DNA of 64,000 nt from Succinispira mobilis DSM 6222 (GTDB lineage Bacteria > Bacillota > Negativicutes > Acidaminococcales > Succinispiraceae), in the NCBI RefSeq assembly GCF_000384135.1, contig NZ_KB913028.1, forward strand, positions 554,351 through 618,350, in the 5' to 3' direction. Under the pieces are notes generated by a model, which searched no databases, was not told the DNA's origin, and worked only from the letters and a program-made list of their open reading frames with translations. Every line of letters begins with the position of its first letter. Position 1 is the stretch's first letter. Made by a program: the position numbers and the translations under genes. This document shows, piece by piece, positions 17,501-25,629 of this stretch.

Positions 17501-17857
17501 ATGGAAAATCAAGATGGCAGAGAATTTATAGTAGAAAAAATAAAGGCGGTTATTTCGGCACCTAGTTGTTGTAAGGAATTAAAGATTATAGCGCAAGAAT
17601 ATTTAGATTCGGATAAAAGCTCTAAAAAACCACTAATAACAGAAAAATTTTTAGCTGAATTAGAAGCAGATGTGCAAACTATTGATGAAGTTTTAGCTTT
17701 CTTTAGTTCAGCGGCAGGGGAGAAATTTTTTGGCTTAGAAACTGCAAACCGGTTAAAAGCGCAGGCGCAAAAAGTTAAGCGTGAAGGTGGTAAATTTTGC
17801 TTTTGCCCAGCATGTGAAAATGGAAAAATAATTTTAGAACACAGAGAGCTACTTTAA
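17501..17857 (+). CDS. Small cysteine-motif protein (DUF, often labelled Hsp90-like)
   Basis: This 118-residue protein is mostly helical and ends with a CFCPAC motif, with a CC pair near residue 24. I recall proteins of this size and C-terminal CxCPxC pattern in anaerobic Firmicutes that carry an automatic label of molecular chaperone Hsp90; no ATPase or Hsp90 domain is visible here, so that label should not be trusted. The cysteines could bind a metal. The ATG at 17501 follows AGAGAGG; an in-frame TTG at 17492 overlaps that site. A short inverted repeat (17443-17463) lies upstream. Confidence 0.6.
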   Translation: MENQDGREFIVEKIKAVISAPSCCKELKIIAQEYLDSDKSSKKPLITEKFLAELEADVQTIDEVLAFFSSAAGEKFFGLETANRLKAQAQKVKREGGKFCFCPACENGKIILEHRELL

Positions 17858-17882
17858 AGATCAAATATAGTTTAAGAGGAAC

Positions 17883-17911
17883 TTGACAGCCAAGAAATAT
17901 TTAGGTAGAAT
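17883..17911 (+). promoter_or_regulatory. Promoter of the riboswitch transcript
   Basis: TTGACA at 17883-17888 and TAGAAT at 17906-17911 have a 17-base spacer. The predicted start near 17918 is about 30 bases before the riboswitch aptamer. Confidence 0.75.
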
Positions 17912-17946
17912 TTCTCTAGTATATTACGAAAAAAATATAGAAAAGT

Positions 17947-18035
17947 TTTCTAGGGTTCCGCAGTTGCTACTGGCAGGTCCGAGAGAAAACACGCAAGTTA
18001 TAGCGGACACGGAAGGATAAAAACCTGGGAGATAT
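17947..18035 (+). ncRNA. Guanidine-I (ykkC subtype 1) riboswitch
   Basis: The stretch carries the conserved blocks of the ykkC aptamer in order: TCTAGGGTTCCG at 17949-17960, GGTCCGAGAG at 17976-17985, ACACGG at 18007-18012, GGATAAAA at 18015-18022 and GGGAGA at the 3' end. These blocks fit subtype 1, which senses guanidine, better than the ppGpp, PRPP or nucleotide-diphosphate subtypes, though subtype was judged from memory of the consensus. The 3' end of the aptamer overlaps a terminator hairpin, so ligand binding should prevent termination and turn on the gene behind it. That gene is a radical SAM protein. Confidence 0.88.
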
Positions 18036-18059
18036 TATTAAAATATCTCTTGGGTTTTT
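18022..18059 (+). terminator. Riboswitch expression-platform terminator
   Basis: A 14-bp stem with three G-U pairs (about 18023-18036 with 18042-18055) is followed by a T run. Its left arm contains the aptamer's 3' GGGAGA element, so aptamer and terminator are mutually exclusive. Confidence 0.8.
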
Positions 18060-18148
18060 CTATATTATAAGCGGTTTAAAAGCAGTTCGTATTTATAAAA
18101 AAGTGATTAAAAGAAAGAATGTTTTAATTAACGAAGGCGGTGCGATTT

Positions 18149-18835
18149 ATGGGTGAGTTCAGTTTTAAAAATATTTATTTAGAGCATAATCGAAAAGTAT
18201 TAGAAGTTAATATTTTGCCAGAAAAACATTGTAATTTTGATTGTATTTTTTGTCCCCTAGGTAGAGCGAAAAATAGGGCAACTAATCAAAAAATTATTAG
18301 TCCGATTGAACAAGGATTGATGGAACTAGGAGCTAAAATCAAGGAAATACAGCCAGAATTAATATTTATAAATTCAAAAGGTGAGGCATTGTTGCATGAA
18401 CAAATTGCAGTTATCATCGAATTTATTAAAAACAAAAATTTACCAATTCGACTACTTTCTAACGGATATTTATTGGGAGAAAAAGAATATCAAGAAATTG
18501 CTAATAAATGTGATGAGATAATTGGTGAAATTAAAGTAGCTAGCGATGAAAATTTTCAAAAATTGCAACGCCCTATAACGGGATACACTTTTGCGGAGCA
18601 TATTGATAATATGACAAAATTTGCCAAACAATATACTGGTAAGTTTATTTTAGAAATTACATTGCTCAAAGGATATAACGATACCCCAGAATCGATACAA
18701 AAATTAAAATCTATAATAAAAACAATAGACCCACAAGAATTGCAGGTAGTGCGAATAACCGATACACGTTTTCAAAAAAAACTGGGAATAGTTGATGCTG
18801 AATTTGAGTCTTTGCAAAATTTATTGACTAAATAG
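18149..18835 (+). CDS. Radical SAM protein (COG0731-like) under riboswitch control
   Basis: The 228-residue product has the radical SAM cluster motif C28-x3-C32-x2-C35 in EKHCNFDCIFCPLGR. The order of later segments (SKGEALLH, LPIRLLSNGYLL, LEITLLKGYND) resembles COG0731, the bacterial relatives of the wyosine synthase Taw1. The family generates a 5'-deoxyadenosyl radical; the substrate here is unknown. It lies alone behind a ykkC-type riboswitch, so its product is predicted to be induced by guanidine. That link is unusual among the transport and degradation genes normally controlled. The ATG at 18149 follows AAGGCGGTG; GTG 18140 is an upstream alternative. Confidence 0.8.
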   Translation: MGEFSFKNIYLEHNRKVLEVNILPEKHCNFDCIFCPLGRAKNRATNQKIISPIEQGLMELGAKIKEIQPELIFINSKGEALLHEQIAVIIEFIKNKNLPIRLLSNGYLLGEKEYQEIANKCDEIIGEIKVASDENFQKLQRPITGYTFAEHIDNMTKFAKQYTGKFILEITLLKGYNDTPESIQKLKSIIKTIDPQELQVVRITDTRFQKKLGIVDAEFESLQNLLTK

Positions 18836-19030
18836 AATTTTTCTAGCAAAATCTTGGCAAATATGGCTGACGGTTTAAATCAAGCTGTGAAGAAATAGAT
18901 AAGAAAGAAAAAAGACGCGAAATTTGCGGTTTTTTTGTATTGCCTGCAACAAATAGTATTTTCATTTAATTTAGAAAAATATTTACCTTTTTTAATAATT
19001 ATGATATATTTATAATAATCCATGCAGAGC

Positions 19031-19073
19031 TTTTCCGTTATTTATTATTAAATAAACTTATTTAAACGGAAAA
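19031..19073. repeat. Inverted repeat in intergenic region
   Basis: TTTTCCGTT at 19031-19039 pairs with AACGGAAAA at 19065-19073 around an AT-rich loop. It may be an end-proximal piece of the transposon relic just downstream, or a weak terminator for the radical SAM gene. The rest of 18836-19112 shows nothing else. Confidence 0.35.
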
Positions 19074-19117
19074 TGCCCGTAAGGGATTTTTTGTTTTTGG
19101 TCGAAGGTTATCTGGCA

Positions 19118-19201
19118 AAATGTGGGTTAGAGATTGATCGGGATTTCAACGTAAGTTTAAATCTAATAAATTTAGCAATGGGCTATAAGACAGATTTCTA
19201 A
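19118..19201 (+). pseudogene. TnpB (IS200/IS605 OrfB) 3'-end relic
   Basis: An open frame reads KCGLEIDRDFNVSLNLINLA and stops at TAA 19199-19201. The pattern CG-L-x-x-DRD-x-N-x-x-x-N is the last part of the zinc-ribbon and final catalytic Asp region of TnpB proteins. Everything upstream is gone, so this is a dead fragment. It is followed by about 120 bases of locally self-complementary sequence, which is where the right-end RNA of such elements lies. Confidence 0.55.
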
Positions 19202-19320
19202 TCGGGGATGGTACTACAGCCCTTAGAGCCGGGGTAAACTTGCTGCGGTAGTGGTATTGACCAGCAAACCACTAGCCTCCATAGGTTATGGTAGTTTACT
19301 AGTACAACTTGCGGATATAA
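19202..19320 (+). other. Structured non-coding sequence after the TnpB relic
   Basis: The sequence is richer in G and C than its surroundings and contains several small complementary pairs, for example AAACCACTA near 19274 with TATGGTAGTTT near 19290. Because it directly follows a TnpB 3' end, it may be a fossil right-end guide RNA (omega RNA). This is inferred from position and not from a recognised RNA family. Confidence 0.3.
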
Positions 19321-19332
19321 GGATATAAAAAT

Positions 19333-22300
19333 ATGAAGATTTTTAGACGGAAAATATTGCCGATTATCTGTAGTTGCTTATGTTTGGCTTGGTCAAACAG
19401 CGGTGGGGCAACAGCTCCAGAATTATTTAAAACTACAGAGTATTATAAAAGCACGGGTCTTGAGTATATAAAAGCCGCCGATGCCTATGCTCTTGGTTAT
19501 ACAGGCAAGGGGATTCGCTTGGCTTTGTTTGATCAAATAGTACGCTTTGATCACAGTGAATTCGTTAATAAAAGCGATTTACAAGGATATGTGAATTTTG
19601 CTAATGCCGGCTGGGAGATAAATCGGCATGGCACGCATGTTGCTGGGATTATGGCGGCTAGTAGAGATGGAGTGGGAATGCATGGGGTAGCCTTTGATGC
19701 GGGACTTCTGTCTTTAGGCACTAATCTGGAGCTGGATGAAAATGGAACCTATGATGTAGCTGCGTTATACCCTAAAACTTTTGCAGACAATTCATTAAAA
19801 ATTATAAATAACAGTTGGGGAGAAGATCTTGTCTACCCTGAATACTATCGAAATGCTCAAGAATATTTAACTTTTTTTAATATCTTTAGGCCTAGTGATA
19901 TCTCAACATTTAAAACCGCGATTTTAGATCATGACAAAGTGATAGTTTGGGCAGCAGGAAATAGTGGGCATTTGTCGGCGCAACACTATGCGAATCTCGG
20001 CATGGCAGTACCGCAATTATCAGGCAATATCGTAAATGTTGTGGCATTTGATCCTAGTAAAAAAACTACGGATGTCAATTTTTTAGCTGAATTTAGTGAT
20101 CATGCTTTATTTGTTGAAGAAAATAGCATCGCGTCTCCTGGGATCGATATTTATTCGGCAGTTCCCTATGGAGAGGGGCGGAGCTATGAAAAATGGTCGG
20201 GAACGTCGATGGCGACACCATATGTAAGCGGTACATTGGGCTTAGTGCAGCAGGCCTTTCCCTATATGACAGGGAAGCAATTAGTGGATACGGTGCTATC
20301 AACAGCTAATAATACTTTTGCTTTGCCCCGCTATACGGTGGGGGTACAGGTAGATTATTCTAAAATTGATAAGGAATATAGGGCTAGTAATTATCTAGTA
20401 TATTTTACTAACGAGGTTTTGACACCGCAACAACGGGAGCAAGATTTACGAGATTATTATGCGGCTTCCCCTTATATGCAAATACAATTTGGTAGTGTGG
20501 AAAATTTTCTAGATAAATACTCTCAGAACTTTGAGGGCTATGGTAATGAAAGATATTATGTAAATGTACCGCGGGAAATTATGTTTGGGCAGGGGCTATT
20601 AGATGCAGGCAAAGCAGTAAGGGGGCCAGGCTTATTTAATGCGCGACGGCTCACTGATGCAGATTATAGCAATACTTATAGTAAGGCTCAGGCGTTATAT
20701 AAAGTAGATACCCAGGGCTATAATAGTATATGGAGCAATGATATCGCTGAAAAACGAGTAGCTAAATACTCTAGTGCATATCTTGATTTTTACAAAGCAT
20801 TTTATGGTGGTCTTTATGCGCAGGGACGCTATGGGGCAGGTTTAAGTTATGCAGATGGTGAGGCCTATGGACAGACTTACTATGATTCTCTCAATACGGC
20901 GATTGAAAATAATATTTTATATAATTTACCAGTAGGGCTATTAAAAACAGGTAATGGAACTTTAGCTTTGACGGGAAATAATAGTTATCAAGGTGATAGC
21001 GTTGTTGTAGGCGGTACGTTACAGATAGATGGTAGCGTAAGCAGGAATGTTTATAGCGAAATAAATGGGATTGTTGCTGGTTCTGGAAGTATTGGCGGAA
21101 ACTTGATTAATCGGGGAACAACACAGGCAGGTAGCTGGGGCACAAGTGGCAATTTGTTAATCCAAGGGGACTTGCTTAGTAGCGGGATTATTGCAGTTAC
21201 GGTAGAAGATAGTGGTAGCAATAGTAAGATTTTGGTAAATGGTAAGGCCGAAGTTGCGGGCAGTAAAATTACAACTAGCGGCATTGTTATACCAAATGCA
21301 AGGTATCAATTTCTGAGCGCAACGCAGGGGATTACGGGGGATTTTGTGGCAACTTCAATTTCGCCATTTTTAAGCCTTAATCCTACTCATGACGCTAATA
21401 TCGCTAGCTTTCTGGTTAACAAAACAGCTTCTTTAACTTCAGTAAATAACCTGAACGGTAGTCAACAAATTAGTGCAGATGAGTTGGAAAAAATGTATAA
21501 TTCCCTCCCTAGTCAGCAACTACCTGTAGAATTAGTAGCAATTTATAATAGCAAGACTAAGCTATTGGCAGGGGCGGCATTACAAGAAACTTACGGTGGC
21601 GCGCAAGCCAGCATGACGAGACTTGCCCCGTTAAACTCTGTAATAGGGCAGTCGATTAATGCCAGAATGTCTTCGCTAGGCTCTCCAAGTTATGCTAGTG
21701 CCTACAATCAAAGCGAGAGGTTTTCTTTGTTACTGAATAACTTACAAAGTAATAGATACGTTAATACAGTAGTACCGCTAAATTTTGACTTAAATAATAG
21801 CTGGTGGGTGAAATTAAACGCTGGCTCTGGGAATATAGTTGCGGATAGTAGCAGAGGCTTAGCGGCTGTAGATGGAAAAAGCTCTGGCTTTGTCGTAGGC
21901 TACGATCAAAAAATTAACTCTAATTGGCGTTCGGGACTGATCTTGGGCTATGGTAAGGTGAAAATGTCTACGGCAAATGCGACGGGAAATAGTCGCGACT
22001 ATCGCTTCGGAATATATACGGGCTATAACCATCAAGCTGTAGATGTTAATGCCTATATCGCCGCAGGCAAACAAGCCAATGACACTTTAAGACAGTTGCC
22101 GAGTTTAGGATTAACCGCAAGTAGTGATTATGGCGGTCAAACACTTGAATTTGGCGTTCGGGCTAAATACAATTTGCATTATCAACAAAAAAAGAACTGG
22201 GAACTAGCTCCTTACGCAGAATTAAATGTGCAACGTAATAGTCAAGATGGGTTTACGGAAAAAGGTGCGGGCGTATTATCGCAACAGGCTGAGCGCTTGG

Positions 22301-22614
22301 TCAATGTGGCGACAACGGCAGAACTGGGGTTAGAAGCCAGTCGAAAAGTCCATGAAGGAAAATACACCTTGTGGGCAGGTTACAAACGCGCACTTAGTGG
22401 CAATAATCCAGAACTAAGGATGAGTTTTGCGGGAAATCCGAGTTCAAAGTTTGCAGTAAGCGGCAATGAACAAAGTTGTGAGCGCTTGGTACTAGGGGTT
22501 ATGGCTGAAGGTAATTTGGCTAAAAATTGGACAGTATATGGGGAGTTACAAGGCGAGTTTTCGGCAAAAGGCAAAAATAACAGCGCCAGCATTAGCCTTA
22601 GACATAGCTGGTAA
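19333..22614 (+). CDS. Autotransporter subtilisin-like serine protease
   Basis: The 1093-residue product has a signal peptide (to about residue 26) and an S8 peptidase domain with Asp67 (LALFDQ), His99 (RHGTHVAGIM) and Ser292 (WSGTSMATPYVSG). A passenger follows with an autotransporter beta-strand repeat near residues 535-560 (LLKTGNGTLALTGNNSY). A C-terminal beta-barrel of about 270 residues ends in the aromatic-terminated LRHSW expected for outer-membrane insertion by BAM. It should be secreted through the type V route and act on the cell surface. This gene is the best single evidence that the host has an outer membrane. The ribosome binding site before ATG 19333 is modest (AAGGATAT). Confidence 0.93.
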   Translation: MKIFRRKILPIICSCLCLAWSNSGGATAPELFKTTEYYKSTGLEYIKAADAYALGYTGKGIRLALFDQIVRFDHSEFVNKSDLQGYVNFANAGWEINRHGTHVAGIMAASRDGVGMHGVAFDAGLLSLGTNLELDENGTYDVAALYPKTFADNSLKIINNSWGEDLVYPEYYRNAQEYLTFFNIFRPSDISTFKTAILDHDKVIVWAAGNSGHLSAQHYANLGMAVPQLSGNIVNVVAFDPSKKTTDVNFLAEFSDHALFVEENSIASPGIDIYSAVPYGEGRSYEKWSGTSMATPYVSGTLGLVQQAFPYMTGKQLVDTVLSTANNTFALPRYTVGVQVDYSKIDKEYRASNYLVYFTNEVLTPQQREQDLRDYYAASPYMQIQFGSVENFLDKYSQNFEGYGNERYYVNVPREIMFGQGLLDAGKAVRGPGLFNARRLTDADYSNTYSKAQALYKVDTQGYNSIWSNDIAEKRVAKYSSAYLDFYKAFYGGLYAQGRYGAGLSYADGEAYGQTYYDSLNTAIENNILYNLPVGLLKTGNGTLALTGNNSYQGDSVVVGGTLQIDGSVSRNVYSEINGIVAGSGSIGGNLINRGTTQAGSWGTSGNLLIQGDLLSSGIIAVTVEDSGSNSKILVNGKAEVAGSKITTSGIVIPNARYQFLSATQGITGDFVATSISPFLSLNPTHDANIASFLVNKTASLTSVNNLNGSQQISADELEKMYNSLPSQQLPVELVAIYNSKTKLLAGAALQETYGGAQASMTRLAPLNSVIGQSINARMSSLGSPSYASAYNQSERFSLLLNNLQSNRYVNTVVPLNFDLNNSWWVKLNAGSGNIVADSSRGLAAVDGKSSGFVVGYDQKINSNWRSGLILGYGKVKMSTANATGNSRDYRFGIYTGYNHQAVDVNAYIAAGKQANDTLRQLPSLGLTASSDYGGQTLEFGVRAKYNLHYQQKKNWELAPYAELNVQRNSQDGFTEKGAGVLSQQAERLVNVATTAELGLEASRKVHEGKYTLWAGYKRALSGNNPELRMSFAGNPSSKFAVSGNEQSCERLVLGVMAEGNLAKNWTVYGELQGEFSAKGKNNSASISLRHSW

Positions 22615-23224
22615 TAGAGGTGATCATAGTCCGGAAAATTATATTTAATATACCGAAGAAATATGACAGCAATAGCTTATAACTATAGGTTTTAAGCTAT
22701 TGCTATAGTAAAGGCAATAGAAAGAAAAATATAACTGAGCAGTTGTAAATTGTTAATATAAAATAAATTAATATTTATTTAAAAATAGCCTAAAATTAGT
22801 AATAAGAGCATAATAAAAACTACGAAGCTTAAGATAAGTTTATAAAATTAATAATTGTTTTTCCGAGACAATTGTTCTATACTATTAGATAAATTAAAGC
22901 AGCCTTGAAAACAAAAGGATATTTAACAAATTTTTCACAAGGTGCCTACTAATTTGCAAAATTTCGCTAGTTATGCTATTATATAAACATTAACTATGCT
23001 TGTGTAAAGCTTTACTGCTTATTTGCAAGCATGCTAATTGTTATTGTGTTTTTTGAACGGATTAAGGACTATAAATCAGTTACTGAAGGCTAAACTTTAG
23101 TACGTTAAAAAAACATAATAAATAGGAATATATACCCCTAAAATTAAATATTAGAGTTATATCAAGGAACAAATATGGTAATTTAAAAGATAGCGTCATA
23201 GTAGAATTTGAGATTAGGAGAAAT
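22615..23224. other. Non-coding stretch with hairpins
   Basis: No gene is seen. A perfect 12-bp stem (22668-22679 with 22693-22704) lies about 55 bases after the autotransporter stop but lacks a T run. A nested pair, ATGCTTG at 22996-23002 with CAAGCAT at 23026-23032 enclosing the palindrome GTAAAGCTTTAC (23004-23015), lies upstream of the next gene and could be regulatory. Confidence 0.4.
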
Positions 23225-24001
23225 ATGAGAAGTCATATACTAAAACAAACATCTTATGCTGAAACTATTGAGAATTTAAAGGCTTATCAGAAGCTTCTAA
23301 TTAATGAAGTAGGTGATATTTTTAAATTTCCTAATTTGTCGAGCAATCAGTTTATTGCTTTAAGGAAAAATATCGAACTTGGTTTTGTGTCTAGTGTTTT
23401 AGCAGAGTGGGAATATCAGGCAGTGTTTGCATATGGGCGGAAACATATTTATCAAGAATATTTTCCTTTAATAGTTGACTATGTAAAAAACGTTGCTATT
23501 CCGAGGAAAAGTTTTGATTATGGCAGCAAAATAAGCTGTTTTTATGTTTTTCCACCACTTTATTATCAAAATACAATTTATAGTTTTTTTGTTAATATAT
23601 TTGAAAAACCACTATTTAAACATTTTAATTCAGAACATAATGTTTTAGAACAAGAAATAATGTCAAAAGTTGCGGCATACTTTCGGAAACAAAACAAATA
23701 CGGACCAGAAAAAATTAGTGTGGCTATTTTAGATGCACAATTTTTGGTAATTGGCATTTCTGGATTACTAACTCCATTTCTGCGAAGTTTTATAAGTATC
23801 CACCAACAGGATGCTGATTTTGTGGAGAAGATGTTTATTGTGGAAGCGCGAGAAATTTTGCAACAAATTCTTGCAAGCTATTTTGCTGAACAACAGCCAG
23901 AACCATTTATTTGTTTTGATAGAGAACAAGATAAGTTAATTATCTTGTCATGTTTATCGCAAGATTTATGGCTAGATTTTTTAGAGAGAATGTCCGCTTG
24001 A
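23225..24001 (+). CDS. DUF2294/MpsC-like protein, paralog 1
   Basis: This 258-residue soluble protein is clearly paralogous to the product of 25630-26412; both begin MRS-x-x-x-x-QTSY and share YFRKQNKYGPEKI and ISGLLTPFL. The C-terminal half (about 155-255), with GPEKISVAILD, SGLLTPFLRS and a following long helix, resembles the DUF2294 (MpsC) pattern; the N-terminal half I do not recognise. MpsC-type proteins have been linked to sodium/bicarbonate systems, but no membrane partner is adjacent here. The gene lies just upstream of an EAL-HDOD signalling gene, with a terminator between them. Confidence 0.55.
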   Translation: MRSHILKQTSYAETIENLKAYQKLLINEVGDIFKFPNLSSNQFIALRKNIELGFVSSVLAEWEYQAVFAYGRKHIYQEYFPLIVDYVKNVAIPRKSFDYGSKISCFYVFPPLYYQNTIYSFFVNIFEKPLFKHFNSEHNVLEQEIMSKVAAYFRKQNKYGPEKISVAILDAQFLVIGISGLLTPFLRSFISIHQQDADFVEKMFIVEAREILQQILASYFAEQQPEPFICFDREQDKLIILSCLSQDLWLDFLERMSA

Positions 24002-24145
24002 TTTGCGAGCTATATTTTACAAAAACGTTTGAGAAAATATAGTGTTAATTAAAGCCTGAGGTTTTCTATAGCATAAATCTTCAAATTTTGATAAAGATAT
24101 AAGTTTATCGAGTAGGTTGACAGTATATTTTGTATATAGCTGTTT

Positions 24146-24181
24146 AATACACTTGTGCGTTGGTACAGGTGTATTTTTTAT
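24146..24181 (+). terminator. Intrinsic terminator
   Basis: AATACACTTGT at 24146-24156 pairs with ACAGGTGTATT at 24165-24175 (one G-U) and a T run follows. It separates the first paralog from the EAL-HDOD gene. Confidence 0.8.
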
Positions 24182-24263
24182 TTAATAGAGTAATTATGGA
24201 CTGTTTATAGCTTGTTTCAGCATAAAAAACAAGGAATTTTTAAATAAGGAGACTGGTTTTGTT

Positions 24264-25478
24264 TTGGAAACAGAAGTACATGTAGCTAGACAAGCGATTT
24301 TTGATGCCCGACTTAATGTTTTTGCTTATGAATTGTTATTTCGCAATGAACTAGTAGATCATTATGATGGTACAGATGGTGACGGCGCAACAAATCGCGT
24401 TATTGTAAATTCTTTTTTATTAATTGGAATAAAAGCACTAACTAATGGGAAAAGAGCATTTATTAATTTTACTGCTAATTCTTTAAAAAGTAATATTCCT
24501 AGACGTTTACCTAGGGAACTAATTGCGGTAGAAATTTTAGAAGATGTTATTTTTGATGAAAAAGTAATTAGAGCATGTAAGGAACTAAAACGAAAAGGTT
24601 ATTTATTGGTTTTAGATGATTTTCAAATGTCGGAGCGTTTTAAACCGATTTTGCCTTTGGTGGACATAATAAAAATAGATTTTCGGGCGACACCTGTTGG
24701 ACAGAGAAAAAAACTAGTTGCAGATTTGAAAAAATATCCAATAAAACTTTTAGCTGAAAAGATTGAATCTTATGCGGAATATCAAGAAGCTTTAAAATGG
24801 GGCTATTCATATTTCCAGGGGTACTTTTTTTGCAAACCTACTTTGGTATCGCACAAGGATATTTATGAACAGAAAGTTAATCATATGCAAATATTAAGAG
24901 AATTTACTCGCCCGGAGATAGAATTTAGACAAATTGAGAGCATCATTAAGCGCGATGTGGCTTTATCTTATAAATTATTGAAATTTATTAATTCACCAGT
25001 TTTTGGCTTGAAAACACGAATAAATTCTCTCCATCATGCCTTGGTATTATTGGGAGAAAAAGAATTGAAAAATTGGATGTTATTAGTTGCGTTAAAAGAT
25101 ATTGTAGGGGAAAAACCAGGGGAAATAATTATCGGTTCTTTAATTAGAGCTAGATTTTGCGAAAAATTGGCATTAGCGAAAACCACAAAGAAGCTAGCAG
25201 CGCATGCTTTTTTAATTGGCTTATTTTCTTACATTGATATTTTGTTAGAACGGCCAATGAATTATATTTTAGATGAAATACATTTAGCTGAAGAAATAAA
25301 AGATGTTTTGCTAGAGAAGGTTAACAATCCCTTACTTATGATTTATAAATTAGTTAGAAGTTATGAGCGGGGCGAATGGGCAGAGTACTCCGATTATGCT
25401 AAAAAAATGGAAATTTGTGAAAATGATGTGGTTAGAGTTTATCGTGAAGCACTAGTATGGGCGAATAATATAGGTTAA
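24264..25478 (+). CDS. EAL-HDOD signalling protein (YuxH-type)
   Basis: The 404-residue product joins an N-terminal EAL-like domain (about 1-200) to a C-terminal HDOD domain (about 205-400). EAL landmarks are YELLFR in place of EAL, VEILEDV, LVLDDF, IKIDF and LAEKIES; the key Glu and Asp residues are partly kept, so c-di-GMP hydrolysis is uncertain and many YuxH-type proteins are thought to act by binding. HDOD proteins link signalling to stress and motility. The TTG at 24264 follows AAGGAGA with an 11-base gap; no better start is visible. The gene is bracketed by two paralogous DUF2294-like genes and has terminators on both sides. Confidence 0.85.
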   Translation: METEVHVARQAIFDARLNVFAYELLFRNELVDHYDGTDGDGATNRVIVNSFLLIGIKALTNGKRAFINFTANSLKSNIPRRLPRELIAVEILEDVIFDEKVIRACKELKRKGYLLVLDDFQMSERFKPILPLVDIIKIDFRATPVGQRKKLVADLKKYPIKLLAEKIESYAEYQEALKWGYSYFQGYFFCKPTLVSHKDIYEQKVNHMQILREFTRPEIEFRQIESIIKRDVALSYKLLKFINSPVFGLKTRINSLHHALVLLGEKELKNWMLLVALKDIVGEKPGEIIIGSLIRARFCEKLALAKTTKKLAAHAFLIGLFSYIDILLERPMNYILDEIHLAEEIKDVLLEKVNNPLLMIYKLVRSYERGEWAEYSDYAKKMEICENDVVRVYREALVWANNIG

Positions 25479-25485
25479 GAGCGAG

Positions 25486-25528
25486 AGAACTGTCAAAAAT
25501 AATAGTGGCAAATTGGCAGTTCTTTTTG
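25486..25528 (+). terminator. Intrinsic terminator after the EAL-HDOD gene
   Basis: AGAACTGTCA (25486-25495) pairs with TGGCAGTTCT (25514-25523, one G-U) and a short T run follows. Confidence 0.75.
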
Positions 25529-25629
25529 AATTAATAGTTAAGCGTAATTTGGTGTACGCGTTAAGGATAATTTAAATCAATTTTACTGTATACAGTTTTG
25601 TAGCGGTAGATTATTAGGTTGGGTGAAGT

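Noticed and set aside
17501-17857. Hsp90 chaperone label for the small cysteine protein
   Set aside because: At 118 residues with a CFCPAC tail it has none of the ATPase or client-binding domains of Hsp90.
18905-18940. CGCGAAATTTGCG followed by T run as terminator of the radical SAM gene
   Set aside because: The stem would be only three to four strong pairs with no proper loop; not convincing as an intrinsic terminator.
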